Below are positions 46,787-61,100 of a DNA stretch of 64,000 nt, in pieces. The first letter of the stretch is position 1. Every line of letters begins with the position of its first letter. This DNA comes from Bugulina stolonifera (taxonomy: Eukaryota; Bryozoa; Gymnolaemata; Cheilostomatida; Bugulidae), in the NCBI GenBank assembly GCA_935421135.1, contig OW285190.1, positions 1,302,001-1,366,000 on the forward strand, in the 5' to 3' direction. The position numbers and the translations under genes are program-made. The notes below the pieces were generated by a model. It had not been told where the DNA came from. It was given only the letters and a program-made list of their open reading frames with translations, and ran no database searches.

Positions 46787-48716
46787 ATGGATACCGGAAA
46801 TAGTGAAACAAATGATGCTATTAAATATGAATGTAAGTTATACCATAGACTAACTCTCTTGTAGTTATATTGATAAAGTATTGTACATTATCTGCTTGAG
46901 GTTGCCAATACATGTACGAGTAGTATACTGACTTGTGTGATGTACCCATATGCGCATGTATTTACCTGAACGTATGGTTCTGTATATCGTTTGTTGTATA
47001 TAGTAGGTTATATATTTAACTTTTTTTAGATTTGGATCACACAGCAGACGTACAGTAAGTGGATTACTTGTAGGTAGTACTACTGCTATAATAGCAGTTG
47101 TTGTGTAGGCCCTACTGTATGATATATAAATATACTACATGTAAGCCAGTGCATGTTTATAACCATCTACTGCCTTGTAGACACGGCTTAGAGACATTCT
47201 ACATGCTTGGAATGTGATGTTTGAAAGAGTTATTCTAAAATATATGGATGTATACGCTTGGCTGTGTGCAGTCCAGTGGTAGACTCAATATTTTATAGTG
47301 TACGATGTAGATACATGACTTAGATATATTAAATATTCTATGTTATGGTGTTGTTTCTACATGTACTGTTCCACCAGGCTGCACTCATGGGGTTGTGATC
47401 TGAAAGAGGCGTTTGCTCAGTGCGCTATGGCTATGTATGGATACATGACGGAGATCGACTCAGTAGATGAGACCCAGCAGCAGGTTATTGAAGTCAGTGG
47501 TAAGTGATACGTACTACTAGCTGTAGTCAGTAGTAAGTGAATATACTACTAGCTATAGTCAGTAGTAAGTGATATGTACTACTAGCTGTAGTCAGTAGTA
47601 AGTGCTATGTACTACTAGCGATAGTCAGTAGTAAGTGATAATTATGTACTACTAGCTGTAGTCAGTGGTCAGTGATATGTACTACTAGCTGTAGTCAGTA
47701 ATAAGTGATATGTACTACTAGCTGTAGTCAGTGGTAAGTGATATAGTACTACTAGCTGTGGTCAGACGAAGTGATATGTACTACTAGCTGTAGTCAGTAG
47801 TAAGTGATATGTACTACTAGCTGTAGTCAGTAGTAAGTGATATGTACTACTAGCTGTAGTCAGTGGTAAGTGATATGTACTACTAGCTGTAGTCAGTAGT
47901 AAGTGATATGTACTACTAGCTGTAGTCAGTAGTAAGTGATATATACTACTATGTAGTCAGTAGTAAACTACTGGGTAACGCAGACTACATTGTGTTGTTG
48001 TAGGAGAGGATTTGCCTTCCCTGCTCTTCCAATTCCTAGATGAGTGTTTATTTCTCTTCTCAACTGAACCGTTCTTCATTGGAAGGGTGAGTAATCGCTA
48101 CATGTTATACTCTAGTCATGTGTGACAGTGCGTGTGACAGTGCGTGTGACAGTGCGCGTGACAGTGCGCGTGACAGTGCGCGTGACAGTGCTCATGACAG
48201 TACGCGTGATAGTTCGTGTGACAATGTGTATACTGTATATTCATGTCATTGCTTACTGAATACTAATTAGTCACCCTGTGTTTTCTGTTGATTAGAGAGT
48301 GGTGGTCGAGGAACTAGACTCTGAGAACTTCACTCTAAGGGCTGTTGGGTGAGCTATTGGTAGCCTCTAGTAGTACTGCCCGAGCTTATTCTCAATCGGA
48401 TACACATATATTCGGATAATCGTCTCTGCTTTTTCTAGTACGACCATTATAATATTACGACATCAGTTCAAGTAAGGAGAGGCTTTTAGTCTCATGTTAT
48501 AAGAATGACTAATCGGTTGTACATTGAGACTATGTACGGTTGTGACGCTGATAGATGAGGTTATATTCTAGGTACGGGGAAGAGTTTGATTTGGGTAAGC
48601 ACCCCCAGGGGACAGAGGTCAAGGCTATCACCTATAGTAACATGCAGATACACCAAGCTAAGAGTGAGGAGTCACCTGATGGCCTAGCACATGTCTTTGT
48701 TGTCATCGATATATGA
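46787..48716 (+). CDS. ZBTB8OS: Archease, RTCB tRNA-ligase cofactor (complete)
   Basis: Six coding exons with matching phases: 46787-46832, 47030-47054 (25 nt), 47378-47499, 48004-48086, 48296-48348, 48572-48716. They total 474 nt, or 157 residues (human about 167). Collinear hallmarks are [80 protein letters not shown] and the C-terminal VFVVIDI. The acidic metal-site residues in DHTAD and the final VIDI are kept. Archease stimulates guanylation and multiple turnover of the RTCB RNA ligase in tRNA splicing and the unfolded-protein response. The start gives a shorter N terminus than in vertebrates; an upstream non-coding exon is possible. Intron 3 is an array made from its own donor. Confidence 0.96.
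47500..47965 (+). repeat. Minisatellite, about 32-bp unit, about 14 copies, archease intron 3, carrying copies of the exon-3 donor
   Basis: The exon ends GAAGTCAGTG|GTAAGTGATACG. Units repeat GTAGTCAGTAGTAAGTGATA plus TGTACTACTAGCT, and several (for example near 47727 and 47860) restore the exact GTCAGTGGTAAGTGAT junction. Confidence 0.95.
48118..48232. repeat. Minisatellite, 12-bp unit GTGTGACAGTGC, about 8 copies, archease intron 4
   Basis: Direct copies with GCGTGACAGTGC variants. Confidence 0.92.
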
Positions 48717-48893
48717 GGTAAACAATCACCTGTTCACATTGTCAAGTGAAAGAGGTTATCTAACAGATTCTGTATGCTGTGATTAACTTTAAACATTTGA
48801 TTATATATTGAACAAACTTGCACCAAACAGAGGGGCTCTACTATAGACTGCAATCTAGTTGGTGTAACATGCCATATGACTAGTCTACCCAGC

Positions 48894-49280
48894 AGGTGTT
48901 AGCAGGTGTGCGACAGGCAGGGAGAGAGAATGAGGGGAGGAAGCGACTTCTACTCCAGTCTGCCATTGCAGTATGTGAATATTATCCCTGCTAGTGGAGC
49001 TCCTCATGAGTGCACAGTAATATCAATATTATAATAGTATAATAAGTATAATAGTATAATAAGTGGGGGTGGTGAATGTAGCCAACCCACCTCTCAGAGA
49101 AGTCCTCCCACAGATTCACCACCACTACCACTAGACACATACATGTATGTATATACACTGTGGTATGTCCCACAGGTAGATAGTAAACTAGGAGTACAAG
49201 GTACAGAGAGAAGCCCCTCTTGCTCTACACTCCAGGTGAACTCTGATCGCTTCCTGCCTCACTACTACTGTTCTGATTAG
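48894..49280 (+). CDS. Possible small exons, unidentified
   Basis: A 75-nt stretch bounded by CAG and GTATGTG (48897-48971) encodes VLAGVRQAGRENEGRKRLLL plus QSAIA. A second stretch after CCCACAG at about 49176 reads VDSKLGVQGTERSPSCSTLQ, then VNSDRFLPHYYCSD and a stop. They are compatible in phase, but I found no start exon between the archease stop and 48894, and a minus-strand reading of the same bases is also open. Treat as a weak prediction. Confidence 0.2.
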
Positions 49281-49477
49281 TCAGGTGAATGTACGGAATA
49301 CTTGTTAACAGGGACTATGTTGATACACCTGAACAATGTACAATATACAATATACGTATCATACAATGCCTTAGCTGTCCTGGATTTAATTGAATACTTA
49401 ATTAGTCTTTTCTAAAACTCTTCCTGTCTGTACAAATGAATGGGTAAATTGACTGTTATAATAGGGAATGCTCATAG

Positions 49478-49797
49478 CCCACAGGTCATGTGACTTACTT
49501 TCATAGCCCACAGATCATGTGACTTATTCTCATAGCCCACAGGTCATGTGACTTACTTTCATAGCCCACAGGTCATGTGACTTATTCTCATCGCCCACAG
49601 GTCATGTGACTTACTTTCATAACCCACAGGTCATGTGACTTACTCCCATAGCCCACAGGTCATGTGACTTACTTTTATAACCCACAGGTCATGTGACTTA
49701 CTCCCATAGCCCACAGGTCATGTGACTTACTCTCATAGCCCACAGGTCATGTGACTTACTCTCATAGCCCACAGGTCATGTGACTTACTCTAATGGC
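49478..49797. repeat. Minisatellite, 28-bp unit, left part of split array
   Basis: About 12 copies built on CATAGCCCACAGGTCATGTG plus ACTTACTC. The array stops mid-unit at ACTTACTC where the inner element begins. Confidence 0.95.
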
Positions 49798-52074
49798 CAA
49801 CGACCTTCCAAAAACGGTAAACTGCATTATAAAAAGGTGAAACATTTTTCGAAGTTGTGTACCCATTGCACTTACCTTAGCAGATGCATTAGTTCTTCTA
49901 GATAATATTTCTGATAATAATTGAAAGCTAGAGTTGTCTCCTGTTCTTCCTGAGTTGTATTGGAGTTGTAAGCCTTTTGTACCTCACTTTGCCATTTTGT
50001 TCACAAATTTTAGTAACGTATAAGAACTGCAAACATGTAAGTAGAATTGAAACGCCAAATGGCATATATAAAAGGACTGTATATGAGTAATTGCAGATAT
50101 ATTTCCACAACTGTATGTGATTAGATGCTTATGAAGCGCAGTAAATTCATGCACTTAGTAGTAAAATAATAAGTTTTGACAACAAAAGTTAAACTAACTT
50201 GCATAACATTTTTAACAACTACGTTTCTTACAAACCTGTGAAATTTTGTCAAAAACAGCAGCAACTCATAGTTATTCCTCATCTGGGTAACCTGTATACA
50301 ATAGCAAATAAACTAATATTAGCCAACAAATGTGACAGTGTTCTATCTTTCACAATTGATATACGGAACATTTGCATAAATTCTTAAAAATGAAAGAAGA
50401 CTTATTTTCTGTAATACAAGTATTACATTACAAATTAGAAATTTTCATCAATTTCCGACACTTGGAGTTTTGAGACTGGCTTTGACTTAAGTTCATGAGC
50501 CTGAGGGAATGGAGCAGCCTAACACTGATGAAACAAAGTAGCAAAACCATCCATATTGAAGAGCTATAACAGTTCAGTTTAGTGAATGATTGACACTCCC
50601 TCTCTGTAAACGTAACAAAAGTGTTCTGCGCTTGGCCATGTACAGAACCATACTCACCACTTAGCTGTAAACACCCTCAGCTTCCTGGAGCAATTTGACA
50701 AAACTCAGCGATGGGACACAACCCTCATGTTGCTTTGTGTTAATCAGCTCGTGGCAAGGATTTGGGGTATCAGAACAGCTAGACACCAGTTCCACACAGC
50801 TTTTAAAATATAATGAGATTCCTGCTCACAATAAAGCCACTTCACATGAGTGGTCACATAGTTCAGAGCAGTGCCAGTTAGGTGTTGACAGTTTTTGATG
50901 TTGCCAATCTTTTTCTTACTTTTCCAATCCCTCTCTCTAAGCGTCAGACTTTCTGCCTGTATTTACACAATTGTTGCTTTAACAACAACTTTCTTGGAGT
51001 GTCTACAAAATAATTATTTGTTGATAAAACAGCAAGGTTTCGTTGACAAATAATTAATGAAACAACTGCTAAAGAAAAGTACACTGCTTGCTTGCTTTTA
51101 GTTCTTTACCAAAATACCAAAGTCTACAGTTTGCTAGCAGTTATACTATTGTGTCTTCAACATGAAGGCTAATTTTATAGATCTATGGACCTCCAGCTGG
51201 AGTTGCATCAGCCAAGAATTACTAACTATCAAGCAAACAATTTTAAACTGGATAGAACAAAAGCAAGCATTAATAAGAAAGAAAATTTTACATTTAAGCA
51301 CAATAACAATGAATTATTAGGCCACACATCTTTCAACAAAGATGGTATCATGTCTATCTAGTTACTAGAGTTGACCCACTTCTTATTTTCTTCTGCTGTC
51401 TCTCACCGAAATGACACGCCCAGATGCAATATACTTGTACATAAATTGATAAAATATCAACAGATAATTGGTAATCAGCATCAAGAAAAGGAAAATAGAA
51501 ATTGAATGCATTTCGGAACTCTACGCCTACGGAACTCTACGCCTACGGAACCCTACGCTTACGGAACTTTACGCCTACGTTCTCTTTTTGTAGATGTTAA
51601 ACTTGGTGGAGGATTAGGATTAGGAATATCAAATAATAAAATTGGCACTTCATTCCAACTTTGCTTGTCTTTGTACTTGTTGGTTCAATGTGTTTGGCAC
51701 ACAACTGCTCAAAATATTCATTCTGTTCACAAAGACTAAAGTTTTCTAGTTGCTCAAACATTATTGCAATAATTATTTTATTATTATTATTATGACGCAA
51801 GTTCACTAATATGCCAATGAACAGGCCAGTTGTTGTCAGTTGCATCTCAACTTACCTTCCTTGGTCTTTAGGGTAGCGAAAAACTGAGGTTCGGCTTTTG
51901 TGAGGTATTATAGTCGTTGCAATTTCTTGCACTGCTTATTTTCCCCCCTGCATGTTGCCTTTCCAGTCGCCACTGTTATTTCAATGACCTTCAGTTGTAT
52001 TTCTGGGTTATTGACTAAAGTTGCTAATCAAGCTTCACTTTTTATTAGGAGGTTACCATCTTGGGAAGGTTGGG
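49798..52074. mobile_element. Inner element (about 2.3 kb) inserted in the minisatellite
   Basis: The left end (CGACCTTCCAAAAACGGTAA) and the inverted right end (CCAACCTTCCCAAGATGGTA) are imperfect terminal inverted repeats, continuing to ATAAAAAGGTGAA versus ATAAAAAGTGAA. On both sides the 28-bp array resumes in register (ACTTACTC / TCATAGCCC), which proves insertion. The interior has no long coding frame, so it is non-autonomous. It contains a four-copy 16-bp repeat at 51515. Confidence 0.75.
51515..51579. repeat. Four copies of GGAACTCTACGCCTAC
   Basis: 16-bp direct repeat inside the inner element, with CCCTACGCTTAC and CTTTACGCCTAC variants. Confidence 0.9.
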
Positions 52075-52077
52075 GTC

Positions 52078-52238
52078 ATAGCCCACAGATCATGTGACTT
52101 ACTCCCATAGCCCACAGATCATGTGATTTACTCCCATAGCCCACAGGTCATGTGACTTACTCCCATAGCCCACAGGTCATGTGACTTGCTCTCATAGCCC
52201 ACAGATCATGTGACTTGCTCTCATAGCCCACAGGTCAT
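52078..52238. repeat. Minisatellite, 28-bp unit, right part of split array
   Basis: Five to six copies of the unit found at 49478-49797, resuming immediately after the inner element. Confidence 0.95.
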
Positions 52239-52821
52239 TTGTGATGTGTTTCTATCTGTGACTAATGGACTGCACTGTACTTAGGTGACAGCTAACACAT
52301 ATTACAGGATACTGACATAAGCTATTCCATTTAGTTGTAAGTTTTCCTCCCTTTGATTGAATTTCTCATCTCACTGACACTTTTACCAGCATGTATGGCA
52401 ATTTTATCCACATTTTTAGTCTGTGTTTTCAGTCTGTAGGTTAGTATTCAATCTAATATCTTAGTTGTAAATCACAATCTTGGCATATGTAGCCTATTAC
52501 GTTTTGAAGATCTTTCTACACTACTTCTAGCATTTTCATTGAGATTGCTGCCAGAGTTGGGCCAAGTCTAATGTGAATGTAATCTATCTTATGATGACAT
52601 ACTAGCCACTAACACTTAGAGCATGGCTAATGGTTTATATAGAAGATTATCAGATTGTATGTAAAACTTTAGCAAAAATTAGCTGAAGTTCAAGACATCT
52701 ATAAAAAGTTGAAGCTTTTCTAAGGAGAGAATCCTTGGCGTGGCTAGCAGAGGTGGGGAAGGGTTTGTCACACCCTGATATTATATCAGATGGCGAGTAT
52801 ATCATGAGCATTCCCTATTAT

Positions 52822-53314
52822 GTAACTTCCCTCAAACAGATTTTTGAAGTTTAATGTATGGTAGGTGTGGTCTCCCACTGTAAGTGTATCATACTGTAGG
52901 TATACATGTTGTGTAGCAATTTATGGTCAAAGTTAAAATACAACGCTTTAGTGCTCCAGAACAAACCATATCTGTTAATATCACAACAACATGCATTTCG
53001 TACTAACAGTGTACGATGTTATTGCTGTAAGGTATAGTTGGCACTTTTCCAGTTGCTCTTATAGACGCGTCTCCAAGTCTACCCCACTATGAAGTCTACT
53101 AGCTCCTCATTTCTTATCATTTGAAGTTTCTTGTTATCCAGTTTTAACTAGAAAGTAAACTCTACCTTGAGTGATGTTTTGGATGACTTGCTAGCGTTTC
53201 CTGCTTGATCTGTTGGTAGTTGTCCTCTCCCAAATGGTCTTTCTGGCTATTCTAAGAGCAGAAGGGAAGACAACTTCTAGTTTGTACCCATGATCAACAC
53301 TTCCTTGCTTTTGG
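52822..53314. other. Non-coding DNA between TIR element and 21-bp array
   Basis: No convincing exon. A short open piece after TCTTATAG at about 53063 is too small to support. Confidence 0.4.
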
Positions 53315-54572
53315 TGACGTGTTACCAGTATTAGTTGATGTGTTACCAGTATTAGTTGATGTGTTACCAGTATTAGGTGACGTGTTACCAGTATTAGTTG
53401 ATGTGTTACCAGTATTAGTTGATGTGTTACCAGTACTAGTTGATGTGTTACCAGTAGGCTATTAGTTGATGTGTTACCAGTATTAGTTGATGTGTTACCA
53501 GTATTAGTTGATGTGTTACCAGTATTAGTTGATGTGTTACCAGTACTAGTTGATGTGTTACCAGTACTAGTTGATGTGTTACCAGTATTAGTTGACGTGC
53601 TACCAGTATTAGTTGATGTGTTACCAGTATTAGTTCATGTGTTACCAGTATTAGTTGATGTGTTACCAGTAGGCTATTAGTTGATGTGTTACTAGTATTA
53701 GTTGATGTGTTAACAGTATTAGTTGATGTGTTACCAGTATTAGTTGACGTGTTACTAGTATTAGTTGATGTGTTACCAGTATTAGTTGATGTGTTACCAG
53801 TATTAGTTGATGTGTTACCAGTATTAGTTGATGTGTTACCAGTATTAGTTGATGTGTTACCAGTATTAGTTGATGTGTTACCAGTATTAGTTGATGTGTT
53901 ACCAGTATTAGTTGATGTGTTACCAGTATTAGTTCATGTGTTAACAGTTTTCGTTGATGTGTTACCAGTATTAGTTGACGTGTTACTAGTATTAGTTGAT
54001 GTGTTACCAGTATTAGTTGATGTGTTACCAGTATTAGTTGATGTGTTACCAGTATTAGTTGATGTGTTACCAGTATTAGTTGATGTGTTACCAGTACTAG
54101 TTGATGTGTTACCAGTATTAGTTGATGTGTTAACAGTATTAGTTCATGTGTTACCAGTATTAGTTGACGTGTTACCAGTATTAGTTGATATGTTACCAGT
54201 ATTAGTAGATGTGTTACCAGTATTAGTTGACGTGTTACCAGTATTAGTTGATGTGTTACCAGTATTAGTTCATGTGTTACCAGTATTAGTTGATGTGTTA
54301 ACAGTATTAGTTCATGTGTTACCAGTATTAGTTGATGTGTTAACAGTATTAGTTGATGTGTTACCAGTATTAGTTGATGTGTTACCAGTATTAGTTGACG
54401 TGTTACCAGTATTAGTTGATGTGTTAACAGTATTAGTTGACGTGTTACCAGTATTAGTTGATGTGTTACCAGTATTAGTTGATGTGTTACCAGTATTAGT
54501 TGATGTGTTACCAGTATTAGTTCATGTGTTACCAGTATTAGTTGATGTGTTAACAGTATTAGTTGAATCGAT
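53315..54572. repeat. Minisatellite, 21-bp unit GTGTTACCAGTATTAGTTGA(T), about 60 copies
   Basis: Near-perfect direct copies. Because 21 is a multiple of three, long frames reading VLVDVLP (+) and LILVTHQ (-) stay open. They have no start context, splice partners or non-repeat domain, so I do not call a gene. Two units near 53455 and 53670 carry the same GGCTATTAG variant about 214 bp apart, again a block duplication. Confidence 0.97.
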
Positions 54573-55127
54573 ATCATTAGATTTCAATGGTTTCTGCAGA
54601 TTTCATGGCAGCAGCTGATTGGTTAAGTGTGTCAGGAAGATAACTCCTATCTGTATTGGTCTATTTGTGTGATTGATATATTGACATGATGAAATCACAG
54701 ATGCAATATATTCGTAGTCTGGCAGCATGTGCAGTATACATGTGTGTAGGTGTATAATATATACAGCAAATACTTACAGGTATTGTTCAACTACAGGGTA
54801 TATAGATTGTGGTCACATACATTTACATTGTAAAAAGATATTATATACATGTATATAAAGATAATATCATCAACAATGCTTACTAGCCCAGGGAATACAA
54901 TAACATGTGAACAGTAAATATAAAAATCACAGTTGAGTAAATATACTGAATGAGGTGGAGAACTGTATAAACATAGTATTATGTACTATGTGTTATAGTA
55001 CCAGTAGTAGAAGTAGGGTTGCTTTACATACTGTGTAGTGCTACCACATTCCACATACTACTCTATCAGTTGATTACAGGTAGCCAGTAACTCTGCCTGT
55101 GTGCTGATATATACTACTACCCCTGCG
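54573..55127. other. Non-coding spacer before the 29-bp satellite
   Basis: No exon or inverted repeat recognised. Confidence 0.4.
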
Positions 55128-58100
55128 TACATGTAAGTATCACACTATACTACACGTACATGTAAGTATCACACTATACTACACATACATATAAGTATCA
55201 CACTATACTACATGTACATGTAAGTATCACACTATACTACACATACATATAAGTATCACACTATACTACACATACATGTAAGTATCACACTATACTACAT
55301 GTACATGTAAGTATCACACTATACTACACATACATGTAAGTATCACACTATACTACACATGCATGTAAGTATCACACTATACTACACATGCATATAAGTA
55401 TCACACTATACTACACATACATGTAAGTATCACACTATACTACATGTACATATAAGTATCACACTATACTACATGTACATGTAAGTATCACACTATACTA
55501 CATGTACGTGTAAGTATCACACTATACTACATGTACATGTAAGTATCACACTATACTACACATACATATAAGTATCACACTATACTACACATGCATGTAA
55601 GTATCACACTATACTACACATACATATAAGTATCACACTATACTACACATACGTGTAAGTATCACACTATAATACATGTACATGTAAGTATCACACTATA
55701 CTACATGTACATGTAAGTATCACACTATACTACACATGCATATAAGTATCACACTATACTACCCCTGCGTACATGTAAGTATCACACTATACTACACATA
55801 CATATAAGTATCACACTATACTACACATACATATAAGTATCACACTATAATACATGTACATGTAAGTATCACACTATACTACATGTACATGTAAGTATCA
55901 CACTATACTACACATGCATGTAAGTATCACACTATACTACACATACATGTAAGTATCACACTATACTACACATACATATAAGTATCACACTATACTACAC
56001 ATGCATGTAAGTGTCACACTATACTACACATGCATATAAGTATCACACTATACTACACATACATGTAAGTATCACACTATACTACACATACATGTAAGTA
56101 TCACACTATACTACACATACATATAAGTATCACACTATACTACACATGCATGTAAGTATCACACTATACTACACATACATATAAGTATCACACTATACTA
56201 CACATACATATAAGTATCACACTATAATACATGTACATGTAAGTATCACACTATACTACATGTACATGTAAGTATCACACTATACTACACATGCATATAA
56301 GTATCACACTATACTACACATGCATGTAAGTGTCACACTATACTACACATGCATGTAAGTGTCACACTATACTACACATACATGTAAGTATCACACTATA
56401 CTACACATACATATAAGTATCACACTATACTACACATACGTGTAAGTATCACACTATACTACACATACATGTAAGTATCACACTATACTACACATGCATG
56501 TAAGTATCACACTATACTACATGTACATGTAAGTATCACACTATACTACATGTACATGTAAGTGTCACACTATACTACACATACATATAAGTATCACACT
56601 ATACTACACGTGCATGTAAGTATCACACTATACTACACATACATGTAAGTATCACACTATACTACACATACATATAAGTATCACACTATACTACACATAC
56701 ATATAAGTATCACACTATACTACACATACATGTAAGTGTCACACTATACTACACATACATATAAGTATCACACTATACTACACATACATATAAGTATCAC
56801 ACTATACTACACATACATGTAAGTGTCACACTATACTACACATACATATAAGTATCACACTATACTACACATACATATAAGTATCACACTATACTACACA
56901 TGCATGTAAGTATCACACTATACTACACATACATGTAAGTATCACACTATACTACACATACATATAAGTATCACACTATACTACACATACATGTAAGTGT
57001 CACACTATACTACACATACATATAAGTATCACACTATACTACACATACATATAAGTATCACACTATACTACACATGCATGTAAGTGTCACACTATACTAC
57101 ACATGCATATAAGTATCACACTATACTACACATACATGTAAGTATCACACTATACTACACATACATGTAAGTATCACACTATACTACACATACATATAAG
57201 TATCACACTATACTACACGTGCATGTAAGTATCACACTATACTACACATACATATAAGTATCACACTATACTACACATACATGTAAGTATCACACTATAC
57301 TACACATACATGTAAGTATCACACTATACTACACATACATATAAGTATCACACTATACTACACATGCATGTAAGTGTCACACTATACTACACATGCATAT
57401 AAGTATCACACTATACTACACATACATATAAGTATCACACTATAATACATGTACATGTAAGTATCACACTATACTACACATACATATAAGTATCACACTA
57501 TACTACACATACATATAAGTATCACACTATACTACACATACATATAAGTATCACACTATACTACACATACATATAAGTATCACACTATACTACACATACA
57601 TGTAAGTATCACACTATAATACATGTACATGTAAGTATCACACTATACTACACATACATATAAGTATCACACTATACTACACATACATATAAGTATCACA
57701 CTATACTACACATACATATAAGTATCACACTATAATACATGTACATGTAAGTATCACACTATACTACACATACATATAAGTATCACACTATACTACACAT
57801 ACATATAAGTATCACACTATACTACACATACATATAAGTATCACACTATACTACACATACATATAAGTATCACACTATACTACACATGCATGTAAGTGTC
57901 ACACTATACTACACATGCATATAAGTATCACACTATACTACACATACGTGTAAGTATCACACTATACTACACATACATATAAGTATCACACTATACTACA
58001 TGTACATGTAAGTATCACACTATACTACACATACATGTAAGTATCACACTATACTACACATACATGTAAGTATCACACTATACTACACATGCATATAAGT

Positions 58101-61100
58101 GTCACACTATACTACACATGCATGTAAGTGTCACACTATACTACACATACATGTAAGTATCACACTATACTACACATACATATAAGTATCACACTATACT
58201 ACATGTACATGTAAGTATCACACTATACTACATGTACATGTAAGTATCACACTATACTACACATACATGTAAGTATCACACTATACTACATGTACATGTA
58301 AGTATCACACTATACTACATGTACATGTAAGTATCACACTATACTACACATGCATGTAAGTATCACACTATACTACATGTACATGTAAGTATCACACTAT
58401 ACTACACATACATGTAAGTATCACACTATACTACACATACATGTAAGTATCACACTATACTACACATACATATAAGTATCACACTATACTACACATGCAT
58501 GTAAGTGTCACACTATACTACACATGCATATAAGTATCACACTATACTACACATACATATAAGTGTCACACTATACTACATGTACATGTAAGTGTCACAC
58601 TATACTACACATACATGTAAGTATCACACTATACTACACATACATGTAAGTATCACACTATACTACACATACATATAAGTATCACACTATACTACACATA
58701 CATGTAAGTATCACACTATACTACACATGCATGTAAGTATCACACTATACTACACATACATATAAGTATCACACTATAATACATGTACATGTAAGTATCA
58801 CACTATACTACACATACATATAAGTATCACACTATACTACATGTACACGTAAGTATCACACTATACTACATGTACATGTAAGTATCACACTATACTACAC
58901 ATACATATAAGTATCACACTATACTACATGTACACGTAAGTATCACACTATACTACATGTACATGTAAGTATCACACTATACTACACATACATATAAGTA
59001 TCACACTATACTACACATACATGTAAGTATCACACTATACTACACATACATGTAAGTGTCACGCTATACTACACATACGTGTAAGTATCACACTATACTA
59101 CACATACATGTAAGTATCACACTATACTACATGTACGTGTAAGTATCACACTATACTACATGTACATGTAAGCATCACACTATACTACACATGCATATAA
59201 GTATCACACTATACTACACATGCATGTAAGTGTCACACTATACTACACATACATGTAAGTGTCACACTATACTACATGTACGTGTAAGTATCACACTATA
59301 CTACACATGCATGTAAGTATCACACTATACTACACATGCATGTAAGTATCACACTATACTACACATACATATAAGTATCACACTATAATACATGTACATG
59401 TAAGTGTCACACTATACTACACATACGTGTAAGTATCACACTATACTACACATACATGTAAGTATCACACTATACTACATGTACGTGTAAGTATCACACT
59501 ATACTACATGTACATGTAAGCATCACACTATACTACACATGCATATAAGTATCACACTATACTACACATGCATGTAAGTGTCACACTATACTACACATAC
59601 ATGTAAGTGTCACACTATACTACATGTACGTGTAAGTATCACACTATACTACACATGCATGTAAGTATCACACTATACTACACATGCATGTAAGTATCAC
59701 ACTATACTACACATACATATAAGTATCACACTATACTACATGTACATGTAAGTATCACACTATACTACATGTACGTGTAAGTGTCACACTATACTACATG
59801 TACGTGTAAGTATCACACTATACTACACATGCATGTAAGTATCACACTATACTACACATGCATGTAAGTATCACACTATACTACACATACGTGTAAGTAT
59901 CACACTATACTACACATACATGTAAGTATCACACTATACTACATGTACGTGTAAGTATCACACTATACTACATGTACATGTAAGCATCACACTATACTAC
60001 ACATACATATAAGTGTCACACTATACTACACATACGTGTAAGTATCACACTATACTACACATGCATGTAAGTATCACACTATACTACATGTACATGTAAG
60101 TATCACACTATACTACATGTACATATAAGTATCACACTATACTACATGTACATGTAAGTATCACACTATACTACACATACATATAAGTGTCACACTATAC
60201 TACACATACGTGTAAGTATCACACTATACTACACATGCATGTAAGTATCACACTATACTACACATACGTGTAAGTATCACACTATACTACACATACATGT
60301 AAGTATCACACTATACTACACATACATGTAAGTATCACACTATACTACACATACATATAAGTATCACACTATACTACACATACATGTAAGTATCACACTA
60401 TAATACATGTACATGTAAGTATCACACTATACTACATGTACATGTAAGTATCACACTATACTACACATGCATGTAAGTATCACACTATACTACACATGCA
60501 TGTAAGTATCACACTATAATACATGTACATGTAAGTATCACACTATACTACATGTACATGTAAGTATCACACTATACTACACATACATATAAGTATCACA
60601 CTATACTACACATGCATGTAAGTATCACACTATACTACACATGCATGTAAGTATCACACTATACTACACATGCATGTAAGTATCACACTATACTACATGT
60701 ACATGTAAGTGTCACACTATACTACACATGCATATAAGTATCACACTATACTACACATACGTGTAAGTATCACACTATACTACACATACATGTAAGTATC
60801 ACACTATAATACTACACATGCATGTAAGTGTCACACTATACTACACGTACATATAAGTATCACACTATACTACACATACATATAAGTATCACACTATACT
60901 ACACATGCATGTAAGTGTCACACTATACTACACATGCATGTAAGTATCACACTATACTACATGTACATGTAAGTGTCACACTATACTACACATGCATATA
61001 AGTATCACACTATACTACACATACGTGTAAGTATCACACTATACTACATGTACATGTAAGTGTCACACTATACTACACATGCATATAAGTATCACACTAT

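Larger units (their letters stand above)
49458..52821. mobile_element. Outer TIR element with internal minisatellite, interrupted by another element
   Basis: ATAATAGGGAATGCTCAT at 49458-49475 is exactly inverted at 52804-52821. Next to the left end is a 28-bp array that continues at 52078-52238 with the same unit, so the two arrays were once one. Removing the inner insertion leaves about 1.1 kb, suitable for a MITE-like element with a subterminal tandem array. No transposase seen; superfamily unknown. Confidence 0.7.

Noticed and set aside
53063..53105. Possible last exon (TCTTATAG then RVSKSTPL and stop)
   Set aside because: Too short, no partner exons found, and other frames are equally plausible.
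53471..54618. Long open frames on both strands reading VLVDVLP and LILVTHQ
   Set aside because: They are the 21-bp array read in frame. There is no non-repeat domain, start context or splice partner.
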